From Nemania diffusa (taxonomy: Eukaryota; Ascomycota; Sordariomycetes; Xylariales; Xylariaceae), in the NCBI GenBank assembly GCA_038501195.1, contig JBBPUQ010000009.1:496001-560000 (forward strand): DNA of 64,000 bases, in the 5' to 3' direction. Below are positions 36,755 to 47,783 of the stretch, one piece after another. A program made the translations under genes and the position numbers. The first letter of the stretch is position 1, and each line of letters opens with the position of its first letter. The notes beneath the pieces were generated by a model. The model saw only the letters and a program-made list of their open reading frames with translations, had not been told where the DNA came from and searched no databases.

Positions 36755-38721
36755 ATGAAGAGCCAGATCAGAGCTTTGTGTTTGGTAGCCGCATCAGTTG
36801 TAGGGGTGAACGCAATCAAGCCTCCTGGTGCATCGTTTGGTGTCCCAGGTAGTGATGCGGACTATGATTATGTCGTGGTAGGCGGTGGAACTGCTGGTTT
36901 AACTGTGGCGAGTCGGTTAGTAGAACAGGGGGCCGGCAGCGTTGCCGTCATTGAAGCGGGAACTTTCTATGAGACTACCACGGGAGACCTAATGGAAGTG
37001 CCCGCCAACACATTTACCTGGGCCGGGAAACTTTCCACGGATTGGCAGCCTTTAGCCGACTGGGGATACCAGACCGTCCCTCAAGCTGTGAGTTGGGGAT
37101 ACAGCTCCTTATATCCAAATAATAGATGACTAACGTCTAGTTTAGGGGGGAAACAATGCTAGAATGCGATATCCCCGGGGGAGAATGCTTGGGGGTTGTA
37201 GTGCTCGAAACTTTATGATTTATCACCGCGGCACAAACGGTTCATACCAAAAATGGGCCGACATGGTTGGCGATGACAGCTATACCTTTGAGAATCTACT
37301 CCCATATTTCGAGAAAAGCGTGCATTTATCCCCTCCGCGGAACGATCTTCGGCTGAAGAATGCGACCCCTGAGTATGATCCAAAAGTCTTTGGAAATGGA
37401 TCCCTCGGAGTTTCGTACCCAAACTGGGCCTACGCGTTCCCTTCCTGGGCAACAAAGGCTTTCTCGCAGATAGGTTTACCTATTAGACGCGAAGGGTTTA
37501 ACAGTGGCGGTCTTATCGGACAATCTTACGCTTCATTTACTATCGACGGCGAGACGATGATCCGATCGTCTTCCGAGACTGCATTCCTCCAAAACAGCTT
37601 AAATAGTCCTAACTATTTTGTTTACCCCTTGACGAACGCTAAGCAGGTGCTTTTTGACAACAAGAAAAGAGCGTCCGGGGTCCGCGTTGACACTGCTGGT
37701 AGACAGTATACACTCTCAGCCCGAAAAGAGGTGATAATGGCAGCAGGTGCCATTGGATCGCCTCAGTTGCTCCAAGTCTCTGGCATTGGCCCATCCAAGC
37801 TCTTGCAATCCCATAACATTAAAGTTATTGCCGACTTGCCAGGAGTTGGACAGAACATGCAAGATCATGTCATTTTCGGTGTTACCCAGGGTGTTAACCT
37901 CGTTACGGCCTCCAACCTGTTAGGGGATCCTGTCTTTGCTCAAGAACAGACCCAACTATATGACGAGAAGGCCGCCGGTCTGTTAACAAGTCCCGGCGTA
38001 GACTTCATTGCGTGGGAGAAACTTCCCAATAATACACGCAGGGGCCTAAGCAATAGTACGCGCGCTGTGCTTGATTCGGAGTACCCGGCGGACTGGCCTG
38101 AGCTCGAGTATCTTACCCTATCAGCGTGGTACGGCAACGCGAGCGTCCTAACATATGACCCGATGGACGGCGTAGCATACAGCACGATTGGTGTGGCGCT
38201 CATTACGCCGCGTTCGCGTGGATCCGTGAACATTGTGTCAGCTGACGCAGCCAATCCGCCGGCCATTGACCCGCGCTTTCTGACTGACCGTGCGGATATC
38301 GAGGTGGTTATCGCTGGTTTCAAGCGCGCGCGCGAGGTCTACAGCCAGTCCTCGTTAAAGGGGTTGCTCGTTGGCGACGAGGCATATCCTGGCAGTGGCG
38401 TGAAGACAGATGCGGAGATCGAGGCATTCATTCGCCGCGACTTCAATACCGTTTATCACGGCTCCTGCACCTGCTCTATGGGCCGCCGTGGCGACCCTCG
38501 AGCCGTTGTTGATACGCAGGGCAGAGTGTACGGCGTTCAGGGGTTAAGGGTCGTCGACGCCTCGGTGTTTCCATTCTTGCCTCCGGGGCATCCGCAAGCC
38601 ACAATCTGTAAGTACTAATCACCAACGTGTCTAAATTATTGTGAGTAACTAAGCTAACAAACATCAAATAGATGCTCTAGCTGAGAAGTTCGCCTGCGAT
38701 ATCTCTGGAAACTGTTCTTGA
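36755..38721 (+). CDS. Secreted GMC-family FAD oxidoreductase
   Basis: Three exons: 36755..37087, 37146..38607 and 38672..38721. The introns are 58 nt (GTGAGT, GACTAAC, TTTAG) and 64 nt (GTAAGT, GCTAAC, ATAG). Both joins keep frame and give 614 aa, the usual length of secreted fungal GMC enzymes. The upstream TTG frame start is rejected in favour of ATG 36755, which opens a signal peptide of ~20 aa. Features: dinucleotide-binding VVGGGTAG at about 41-48, the GMC signature YPRGRMLGGCSARN after the first intron, and the catalytic pair His549 (VYHGSC) and His593 (PPGHPQ). The last exon codes for ALAEKFACDISGNCS. Such enzymes oxidise alcohols, sugars or secondary-metabolite intermediates with FAD; the substrate cannot be told from sequence. 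Confidence 0.88.
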
Positions 38722-39476
38722 CGGTGGCTACGATTCTAATATTTTCATGGAAGGCCTAGGATAGGAAATCGACACATAGATCAAAATTGTAACTCTAACT
38801 ATAGAATAGAATAATGAGGGCAACCTACCAACCAATCTATTATAGTCTTTTCTTTTCCAAAATTACCTATCTTATCTGCGTAACGTACTACAGGGGTACG
38901 ATACTGGCTTGATCTGTAAGTACCATTCCCACCACACTTGGGGGAATCCTAGACCTCTAAGAACGCGGTGTATCTAATGCATATTCGTGTAACAACGGCT
39001 TTGATGCCTAAAGCGTGAGGCTTGAGATTGCGGCTGAAAATAAAATAAATCCACACTACATTGATTTTTCACAGCCGATGGGCCACGGGCGTCTCGACTG
39101 AGTCTCCTCTTATTAGAATATTTAGAAGTTAGATCGCTTATAGGATGACGGGGAGATTGTCAAGGGGGAAGGAACAGGCAGGCGTGATTAAAGATGAGTA
39201 ATTTGGTTTTATTCACTCAATATTGGACAATTTCGATTGGATTGATCTTATGGGTTATTTAAGTTATTGTAGTATTAAACTAAGACAAATATATCGCTCT
39301 CTCTCATATGCATGGTCGAACATCTTCCTAAAGGAACCTGTAAACGGACGTAAGAAATCTCAAACTCATATCAAACTCATAAGACGACAGATTAGTAATC
39401 GTAGAAAATTGTGTCGGTAAGGACAGAATTTAAATAGCCCAGAAATCCCAATCCAGTCACATATTCAGTTTCTTCG
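38722..39476. other. Convergent intergenic region
   Basis: Between the stop codons of the GMC and PhyH genes. A small open frame at 39223-39420 has no family features. No repeat or RNA gene was recognised. Confidence 0.4.
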
Positions 39477-40520
39477 TCAATAAGCCATTACACCAGCCAG
39501 CTTCAACAGACGGTCAGAATGCTCCGCCGGCTCCAAAGGGCCGTCTCGATTGCGAGGGTCAAGGGACCCGTCAGGTAAATGAGCTTGCAGGTCTCTCAAT
39601 CGGATATTATCATGCGGCCAATGCGTAGTAGCACCATTAGCCTTAAACACACGCTGTTTCTCTTCAATTGCCTCTTTGGTGGCTAGCTTCGCTGGTGCGT
39701 ACGCAGCATAAATGACGGTTCGAGGAACGGTGCTCTTCTCGGTCGGTTCACCACCCCAGTGAATGGTCCGAGAATCCCACAGAATCAAGTCTCCGGGCTC
39801 TGCAAGCACCTTCAGTGGTTTCAAGCCCCGACTCTCGAAGAACTCCATATCTTTCTTGTCGAAGTATCGGCTGTCGCGCCATTCCCAGTCAGAGGGGTTT
39901 GTTTTCTCGTCGAAGAATTGCTCGACTAGTGCGTGCGACCCGGGAATGACGACCAGAGAGCCATCCTCGGGGCCGGCGTGACTTAGGTTGATGATCCCCT
40001 GAATGCAATGCAGCCCACGCTTTCTTGGCGCTTGGTCGATGTGTGGCCATGGCGCACGAGCTGGCTTTAGGTTGGGGAGTGTGACATTGAGAGAGTCGAA
40101 CGAGACGAGAAGCTCGTTCGTACCCCAGACTTTCTCAAAAGCATCCAAGACTCCTGGTTCCTGGCGAGCTTCCCACATAAAGCGTTCATGGACTACACCG
40201 TAGTGCACATATGTGTTTATAACCATCTGAACAGGGAGATTCTCTACTTTGTAAGTAGACGGGTCGTTCGGATCGAGGTTCGGATCGAATGAGTTCAGCC
40301 ATTCGAAAGCTTTTTGTTGATAATATCGAGCTTTCTCGGGCGCGACAGCTCCTTTTACAACAGCATACCCCTGAGCTTCCAGATCATCCCTCCAGTCACC
40401 ATAACCGGTGGGAAGTCTATGATTGTTAACAAGAGAAGTATCGGCCAAGGGTAGAACTACCACTTACTGGAACGGGCTCTGGACTTTCACTGCTGCTGGG
40501 GGAATGATATCAGTTGCCAT
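39477..40520 (-). CDS. Phytanoyl-CoA dioxygenase (PhyH)-family Fe(II)/2-oxoglutarate oxygenase
   Basis: Two exons, 40520..40468 and 40416..39477, with a 51-nt intron (GTAAGT donor, GTTAAC branch, CATAG acceptor). The long frame's GTG start at 40463 lies inside the intron. The upstream exon supplies an ATG and reads MATDIIPPAAVKVQSPFQ before joining LPTGYGDW in frame, for 330 aa. The double-stranded beta-helix ligands are His143 and Asp145 (PHIDQAP) and the distal His237 (SRTIHWGG); Arg250 (PRTVIY) should bind 2-oxoglutarate. GSLVVIPGSH is typical of the family. It hydroxylates a small organic substrate that is unknown here. It is divergently placed to the interrupted dehydrogenase gene, with ~525 bp between starts, which suggests shared control. 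The fold is confident; the substrate is not. Confidence 0.87.
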
Positions 40521-41045
40521 ATTAACAAGAATCTGCAGTTCTCTACATGCGAGAACACTACGGCTCAGGTTGTCCCGGCTCCTGCTTTTGAAGAGAGAAT
40601 CTCTACTACAACACCGTTTTAGTCAATCAATTTGTCTAGATAATCGCCACCAACTTCGCCGACACGTAATCCGGAAGACCATTGCACCGGAGATTCTCGC
40701 ATGACCGCGACGGCATATTGTTGCCCCGCCAGTGACCCAATGGTGCGGAGTAGATTCTACATGTTTGGATCTCCCCTAGCGACTTCGCGCCGCAACTAAT
40801 ACGGCGATTGGGGAAGCCCCAACGCTGTACGTATGCCAAGTTCGGAAATCAATTCCCTAAGGCCGGTAAACGATGCCGGCAAGGAGCTCAGGGGTTGTAA
40901 GCCTTCAGGTAAGTAAGTACCTAAAGTAGTGTGCTAAAATGGTTAACACTAAGCTTAGACATCCCAAAGACTTGCTCCTAGGCAATTCAATATCACCGAT
41001 AGTCTGAACCTGATTTGACATATTCATTTAATAGTAAATTTAATA
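40521..41045. other. Divergent promoter region
   Basis: This 525-bp gap lies between the start codons of the PhyH oxygenase and the interrupted dehydrogenase, and presumably holds both promoters. Open frames here overlap exon 1 of the oxygenase or are short and featureless. Confidence 0.4.
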
Positions 41046-44000
41046 ATGCGTATTCTCATCACAGGTGGTGCTGGTTTCATCGGGCAGATCGTCTCCAAAG
41101 AGCTATTAGCGGATGATTCCAATGAGCTCATACTAGTAGACATCATCGAGCCACCGGTGCCCCCGGGCAGCAAATACCCCCAAAATGTCAAAACTATCAA
41201 GGCAGATTTGGTCGAATCCGCGGCGAGCATAGTAGAGAAAGGACTCGATGCTGCCATCCTACTCCACGGGATCATGTCGTCGGGCGCAGAAGCCAATTTT
41301 GAGCTAGGATATCGTGTCAACTTCGATGCGACACGGTCTCTACTTGATGCCCTGGCGGTTATATGTCCAGGAATCCGCGTTTTATATGCATCCAGTGAGG
41401 CAGTGTACGCAGCGCTACCCACAGGTAAAGTAATACTTTGACTAATTGTTAATTAATTGACCCAATCCAGTCAAAATAATCGGTTTAAAATTAATTGCAA
41501 GTAAAATAATAATTTTTTACTTAACTTATTATTTGTTAATTACTTCCAATTAATTTTTTTATTTTTTTAAATATTTTTTTTGTTTTTTTTTGATCAAAAT
41601 AAAGCTGTATAATAAATATAATGCTTTTTTACTTAAATAATTAAATAGCAGTTTGTTTTAAAACTTACATTAATTAATCAATAAGATCTTTTTTTTATTA
41701 ATTTATTTATTTATTAATTTAGTTTATTTAGTTAATACTAATTTAATTATAGCTTTTAAATTAACTATTTTTTTTTTTGTTAAACAATTTTAACAATTTT
41801 TAATTTTTGATCATTTATAATATTATATATTTTAAATATAACGTTAATTTATTATTAAATTTATATTTAGTACAACTAGAGCTATTTAATTATACTATTT
41901 TTGTAATAGCGCTGCTTTTTTTGTAAGCAATACAGCTAAAAATAAGTTAAATTTTTTTAGTATTTTTTTTAATACTTTATTACTTTTTTTTGCTTTTTTT
42001 TGCTTTTAATACTATATATAATACAATTTAAATTATAAAAACAAAATATTTAAACTTAATATATTTTTAGTTTAATAATTATTTATTTTTTATATAAGTT
42101 TTTTTGTTAAACTAATTTTAGTTAATAAATAAATTAATAAATAATTTTTATAGTTTTTAACTTTTTAACTATTTACTTTTATAACTTTTATATATTTGCT
42201 TTTTTTTATTAAAAATATTATTTATTTTATAATTTTTATTAAATAATTAATCTATTTAAAATTAATATATTTTTAACTATTAATTTATATTAATTTTATA
42301 TAAATTTTAATAGATTTATTAATTTATTAATTTATTTTAATTAATATTACTTTTTTGTTTTTTTTTTTTTTTTATTTTATTTTTTTTTTTTATTATATTT
42401 TTTATTTTTATTACTACAAATATTACAGTTATTACTAAAAAAACAAAATATTTTAAATCAATATATTTTAAAGCTTATAAAAATAAGTTTTTTAGTTTTT
42501 TTTTTTTTTTAAAGTTAATTTTATTATTATTAAATCATTTTTAACAATTTAATTAAATAATATATTAGTAACAATATTATTACATAGCTTTTAATAGTAC
42601 TTTTTTAAAATATAAAATATTATTATTTATAAATAAATAGTATTGTTTTATATATATATACTAAAACTAAAAATTTAATTAATAACAAAATATAATTTAT
42701 AAATTAAAATATTATACAATATTTTTTTTTAAATTAAAAGCTTTTTAAGCTTTTAAAAACGATTTATTTATAACTAAGTTATTGCTTAAATTTTTAAGTT
42801 AGTTATTAATTTAATTTAACAAAACTTTTTTTATATAAAAATTAATAATAAAAACTATATATTTTATTATTAGTTTATTTTTTATATATTTTTATTTATT
42901 TTTAAATATAGTATATATTTTATTTCTGTTATTTTTAGCGATTTAGTTATTTTAGTTAAAAAAAAAAAAGTCTAGTTATGTTATATTTGCGATAGTAACA
43001 ATTATATTAAAATATATAGTATAAAAGCTACAAATTTAATAAAATATTACTTTTTTAAAAAATATAACATTAACTTATATCAATTTATTAATTTATTATT
43101 TTTTACTATTATTATTTTTTAACAATTTTAAATTATAGCTATATTATTATATATTATTAAATTAAATAATAATAAATAAAAATAGCTAATAACTAAATTT
43201 TATATTATATTTAGTATATTATTTAGTTTATTTGATTGTTATAAATTTTTTAAAATTATTAAATTTTTAAATTTTAAACTATTATTAAAGCTAGCAACAA
43301 GCTGTTTTATTATTACTTACTAAATTTACGTTTTTTTTAAATTAACTTATAAAGCTATTATAGCTAAAATATCTTTTGCTAAGTTTAAAATTTACTTATT
43401 TTTTAATTTTTAAAAGTTATTTTTTAAAAAAGCTATTATTAATATTATTACTTATTATATTAACTAATATTAAAAGCTATATATTAAATTTTTAAGCTTT
43501 AAATATATTACTAGCTTATATTTTAATAAAAATATTAAATTCTATATTTATAAAATTATTAATTAATATAACTTATAATTTAAGCTAAAATTTTTTATTT
43601 TTAATAATGTTTAAATTAATAATAAAGCTTTAGCAGTTTTTTTATAATGTTTTTTATTTAATTTTAACTTTTTTTATAACTTATAAAAAAAAAAAGTTAA
43701 AGCTATTATATAATAGTATAAAACTTACTATTAAAACTATATTATTAATATTATTGTATAATTTATTATTTTTAACAAATATAATAGTAAATTTTTTAAA
43801 TTTATTGCTTTTTTTGCAGTTAAAAAAAACTATTTATTTAATATATAAATTAAAACTAGTTTTTAATACTGCAATATTTTTTGCAATAAAATTAAACAAT
43901 TTATAAATATTAAATTAATATTATTTAGTAAAATTAACGATTTTATTAATAACAATAATAATATTACTATTATAAACTTAAATATATTTAAATTTATTAA

Positions 44001-46000
44001 TAATTTTATAAATATTAAATATATTTTTTATTAAAGTTTTATAGTTAAAATAAAAAATTAAATCTATTAGAACTTTTTTTTAATTAAAATTTATAGCTTT
44101 GTTATTTTTAAAAACTTTTTTAATACTTTATATATTTTTTTATATAACAATTTTAATTTTAATAAATATATCTTTTTTTTTTATAGCTTTAAAGCAAAAA
44201 ATTAAAAAGTTTATTATAAAATTAACAATATTTTAAACTTTTTTATTTAGTTTATTTTATAATATAAAAATAACAAAATTAGTTTATTTAATATTATAAC
44301 TTTTTTTAAAAACTTTAAAAATTATTTATATATTTATTTAGTTTATTTTTTACTAATTAAAAAAAAAAAGTTTAAACTAAAAAATTTATTTTTTTATTTA
44401 TTTTTATATTTTCAACAGTTTTTATTTATATAGCTTTATATATTTAGTTAACATTTTTTATACTAGCGATTTATTTTTATTTAATAAAGTTTAAAAGCTA
44501 TATTATTTTTTTATATATAAAAATAATATTACTTTTTTATAAATTATTAAACTAATATATATATTTTAAATGTTATTAATATTAACAAAATCTATATTAG
44601 CTTTAAACAAGTTTATAAAAAGTTATAAAAATATAAAATATTATTTAAAAAAATGTTTATTTATTAAATAACTGTTATTTTTTATTTAAATATATAGTTA
44701 AAAAACTTTCGAAAAAAAAATCTTATAAAAGCTAAAAAAATCTATTAATAAATTAAAACTTACTAAAAAAACTATTATATTAATACTATTGTTTCTAAAA
44801 TTACTATTACTATTTTATTTGTTTTTATATTTATTATTAAAAAGCTATTAGTTAAAGCTTATAATAGTTTTAATTTAAACAACAATTTATTATTTAATAA
44901 AAATAAATTAAATTGTTATTTAAAAATAAATCGTATAAGTTATATAAAAAACAATAAAAACTTTCTATTATAGTAAAAGTTTTACTAAAAATAATTTTTT
45001 ATATTTAGCTAATTTGCTATTAATATATTGTTTATACTAGCAATATTAATTAAATATAAAAAAATATTTAATTAATATAAATTTACAATAACTTTATAAT
45101 ATTTATTTATAAATATAAATACTTTAAAAATTATTTAATACTTTTAGTACTAGTTAAAAAATAATTCGGAAAGTTTATAAGCAGCAATAAATAAAATTTA
45201 AAGCTTTAGTTTTACTTAAACGATTATTTAAATTATTTGTTTAAATAACTTGATCAATCTAATCAATAGATTTAAACAAGTTAATCAAACAAGCCTTTTT
45301 TTACTATCAATCAAAATAAAACACGTCAAAAGCCGTTTATTTGACTGACTTTACCTGTGGGTAGCGCTGAGTGTACGATAGCCCCGTCCCGAAAAAGGGA
45401 GTGACTGAGGCGGACATACCCACCCCCGAGTTATCATACGGCTGTCAAAAGATATTATGCGAGACATTCATCAACGACTATACCCGTCGAGGTCTGATAA
45501 ACGGGTTTTCACTGCGGTTCCCTACAATATCTATCCGCCCAGGGAAGCCGAGCGCTGCTGTAACTTCCTTCCTGTCCGGTATTATCCGAGAACCCCTGAA
45601 TGGAGAAGTGTGCACACTTCCCCTGAAAGATCGCGCTTGGCGCCATTGGATGTGCTCACCGAAAACGTTGGTCTATAATGTCCTGATCGCCCTTAAGCTC
45701 CCCCGTGATGCGCTTGCGCCACATCGGAGAGCGATCAATATGCCAGGTTTCGCGGTGACTGTGCAAGACATGATAGATGCTTTGGAAGAAGTCGGGGGGA
45801 AGGATAAGCTAGCGTTTGTCCATGAGGAGGAAGACCCTGAGCTACGGCATGTTCTATACTCTTGGGCGGACGATTTCGATAACAGTCTGGGTTTATCACT
45901 AGGAATGAAGCAAGACACTGCTTTCAAGAACTCAGTGCGGGATTACATGGAAACACTAGCTGAGTGCAATGTACAGAATTCACTAGAGGATTGGAGATGA
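41046..46000 (+). pseudogene. NAD-dependent epimerase/dehydratase family dehydrogenase (DenD-like), split by a transposon
   Basis: The 5' part, 41046..41409, encodes a Rossmann N-terminus with GGAGFIG at residues 7-13, VNFDATRSLLDA, and YASSEAVY up to residue 121. The 3' part, from 45378 (after one 8-bp target copy), resumes in the same frame with DSPVPKKGVTE and the YxxxK motif Tyr142/Lys146, then the sugar-binding region, to a stop at 46000. Together they equal a 328-aa protein of the short-chain dehydrogenase superfamily. The layout resembles D-erythronate dehydrogenases (DenD) and related nucleoside-sugar-type epimerases. The insert of 3,960 bp separates the coding halves, so the gene should be inactive unless the insert is removed or the transcript is rescued. 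No other stop or frameshift was seen in either half, which suggests a recent or polymorphic insertion. The substrate assignment is inference. Confidence 0.85.
41410..45369. mobile_element. RIP-mutated hAT-type DNA transposon (3,960 bp)
   Basis: The terminal inverted repeats start CAGCGCTACCCACAGG and continue to TAAAG, identical in both ends (21 bp). They are flanked by an exact 8-bp target duplication, AGTGTACG (41402-41409 and 45370-45377). An 8-bp duplication and ends beginning CAG are typical of the hAT superfamily. The interior is A+T-rich with no ORF of useful length, so no transposase is encoded now. Composition changes within a few dozen bases of each end, and the gene on either side looks unmutated. 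Confidence 0.88.
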
Positions 46001-46112
46001 TTCGCGCTTGAATTGACGATAATATAACTCGATAAGCTTTATATCATGTCTCGAAACTAAATCTCATCCAACCTAGATAGCAGTGGATGCCGTATACGCA
46101 GACTGAAGAGTC

Positions 46113-47103
46113 TTATTCAGCCATCTTCGAACATGTGGCCTTGCCTGTAGACATGATCCAATCCATATTCTGCTCTATAACCTTCTGCATAGCTTTAGTT
46201 TGCTCCTCGACCACAGTAGTCAATGGAACCTTGCCAGTCAACTCAGCCCCGACCCTCGTATAAGCCGCATTAACAGGGCCGTTGATGTTGACTTTAGACA
46301 TTCCCGCCGCAATGCATTTCCGCAGAAGCTGTTCCTGAAAGTAATCTTCATGCGCACCATGCAAAACTAGCCGTACTCTGTCTCCAATTGCCGCATGAAT
46401 GCGTTCCAGTCTCGGGAAGTCCAGCTGAGGGCCTTTCGATCCATAGGCGCCATGGACGTTTCCAAAAGCTGGTGCGAGCCAGTCAATTCCCAAAGCCACA
46501 AACTCCTCTGCCTGCTCTGGAGTTGTCAATATCTCCTCCATTCCCTCTGTGTCCGCAATGCCATCTTCGACGCCGTTGATACGTCCTGGTTCGCATTCCG
46601 TGATAATGCCCTTGGAATTGCATAACTCGACAAGCTCCTTACTAAGCCTCATATTTTCTTCCTTCTCGTAGTGACTCATGTCAACCATGATACCGTCAAA
46701 CCCACCGAGTACAACTGACTTTCTGATGATCTATATCTCTCTTAGTTAATATTGGCCTCTCTTTAGCATATTGTTGAGCAGGGTCAAAGAACCGGGGAAG
46801 ATTTCTTACATCTGGGCTCTGTGCGTGGTCCATGTGTACACCTATCGGAACACTGGCTTTATCCGCGGCCTCAGCAGCGGCATGCAACAAGAGGCCATCT
46901 GCATACTCAATTGACCAAGGGAATAACTGAATGAGAGCCGGTGATTTTTTCGCTTCTGCAGCGCGTACGGTCGCTATGATTCCTTCCAAGTTGTAACAAC
47001 AAACACCCGCGATCATGTACTTCCCAGCATATGCAGCGTCGACAATCGCCTTAGCTCTGTTGGCCTTGAGCTTCTCGGCGATTCCGTTCGTATCCATTGC
47101 CAT
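46113..47103 (-). CDS. Class II fructose-bisphosphate aldolase-family (ketose-bisphosphate aldolase-like) protein
   Basis: Two exons, 47103..46810 and 46730..46113, over a 79-nt intron (GTAAGA donor, TTAACTAAG branch, ATATAG acceptor). The phase-0 join gives 303 aa, close to the family length. The first ATG of the frame is used rather than the upstream GTG at 47118; ATG 47097 is an alternative. Family landmarks: HMDHAQ (the catalytic Asp and zinc-ligand region), GFDGIMVDMSHY after the junction, APAFGNVHGAYG and VLHGAHED (two zinc-ligand His regions), and KVNINGP near the phosphate site. GGSG of bacterial enzymes is replaced by GAHE, so the substrate may not be a bisphosphate. It converges on the interrupted dehydrogenase, with 112 bp between the stops. 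A retro-aldol step in sugar-acid breakdown is inferred. Confidence 0.85.
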
Positions 47104-47783
47104 AGAATGACACTTCACTTAGATAACTCTAGATTTAAAGAAGTTCGGCCAACGGTTGAGAGTGACTTATAAGACGTCTAGTGCGATAATTTAAATGGCG
47201 GTTAACGTAAAGAGATGATCAGCTATAAGTTCCGTGTAAACTCCAATTTCTAGACTCCTTCCCATGCAAGGTATCTCGGGTTAGTTTACCCCCCTTCAAG
47301 CCCTGGCGGGTTTTTCTACGCCGAGGTTGTATCCTAGACATTATCACTGCTTACCTTCTATACGATCATGCCATCTAATGACGAAATTTATATATAAGTT
47401 ATCGCATTGTCTTATTTACGACCTCGTGCATTTCATATCTACGTAAAAAAGGCATAAAAAGGGGTAGCGGTATAGTGCAGGCGGTCAAGCCACTTTAAGC
47501 CACAGGCTTGTGGCTGTGTAACCAGCTACAGAATCGCCCCAACTTTGCAGAACACTTAATATTTTCACGCACGGGGTGTTTATTTACAGTTTTGAGTATA
47601 ATTCAGTATGTTTCTTAGGTTTATATTCCTTCCCGTAGGATATAGATGCCCCGTGGTGCATGCCTGTATGTTATACGGCCTATTTTAGCAGTGATGTTAT
47701 GGAGTATCCCCTATTGGTGTGAAATTAGACGTCTACTTCCAAGATCTAGGAACTCTAGAAAAGATGTTGTCAATGTTCTAATG
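47104..47783. other. Intergenic stretch
   Basis: 680 bp between the start of the aldolase gene and the stop of the transporter gene, both on the minus strand; probably holds the aldolase promoter. A short hairpin-like stretch (AAGCCACAGGCTTGTGGCT) lies near 47500. No coding frame. Confidence 0.4.

Noticed and set aside
47460..47540. tRNA-like hairpins
   Set aside because: No cloverleaf with conserved D- and T-arm bases could be formed.
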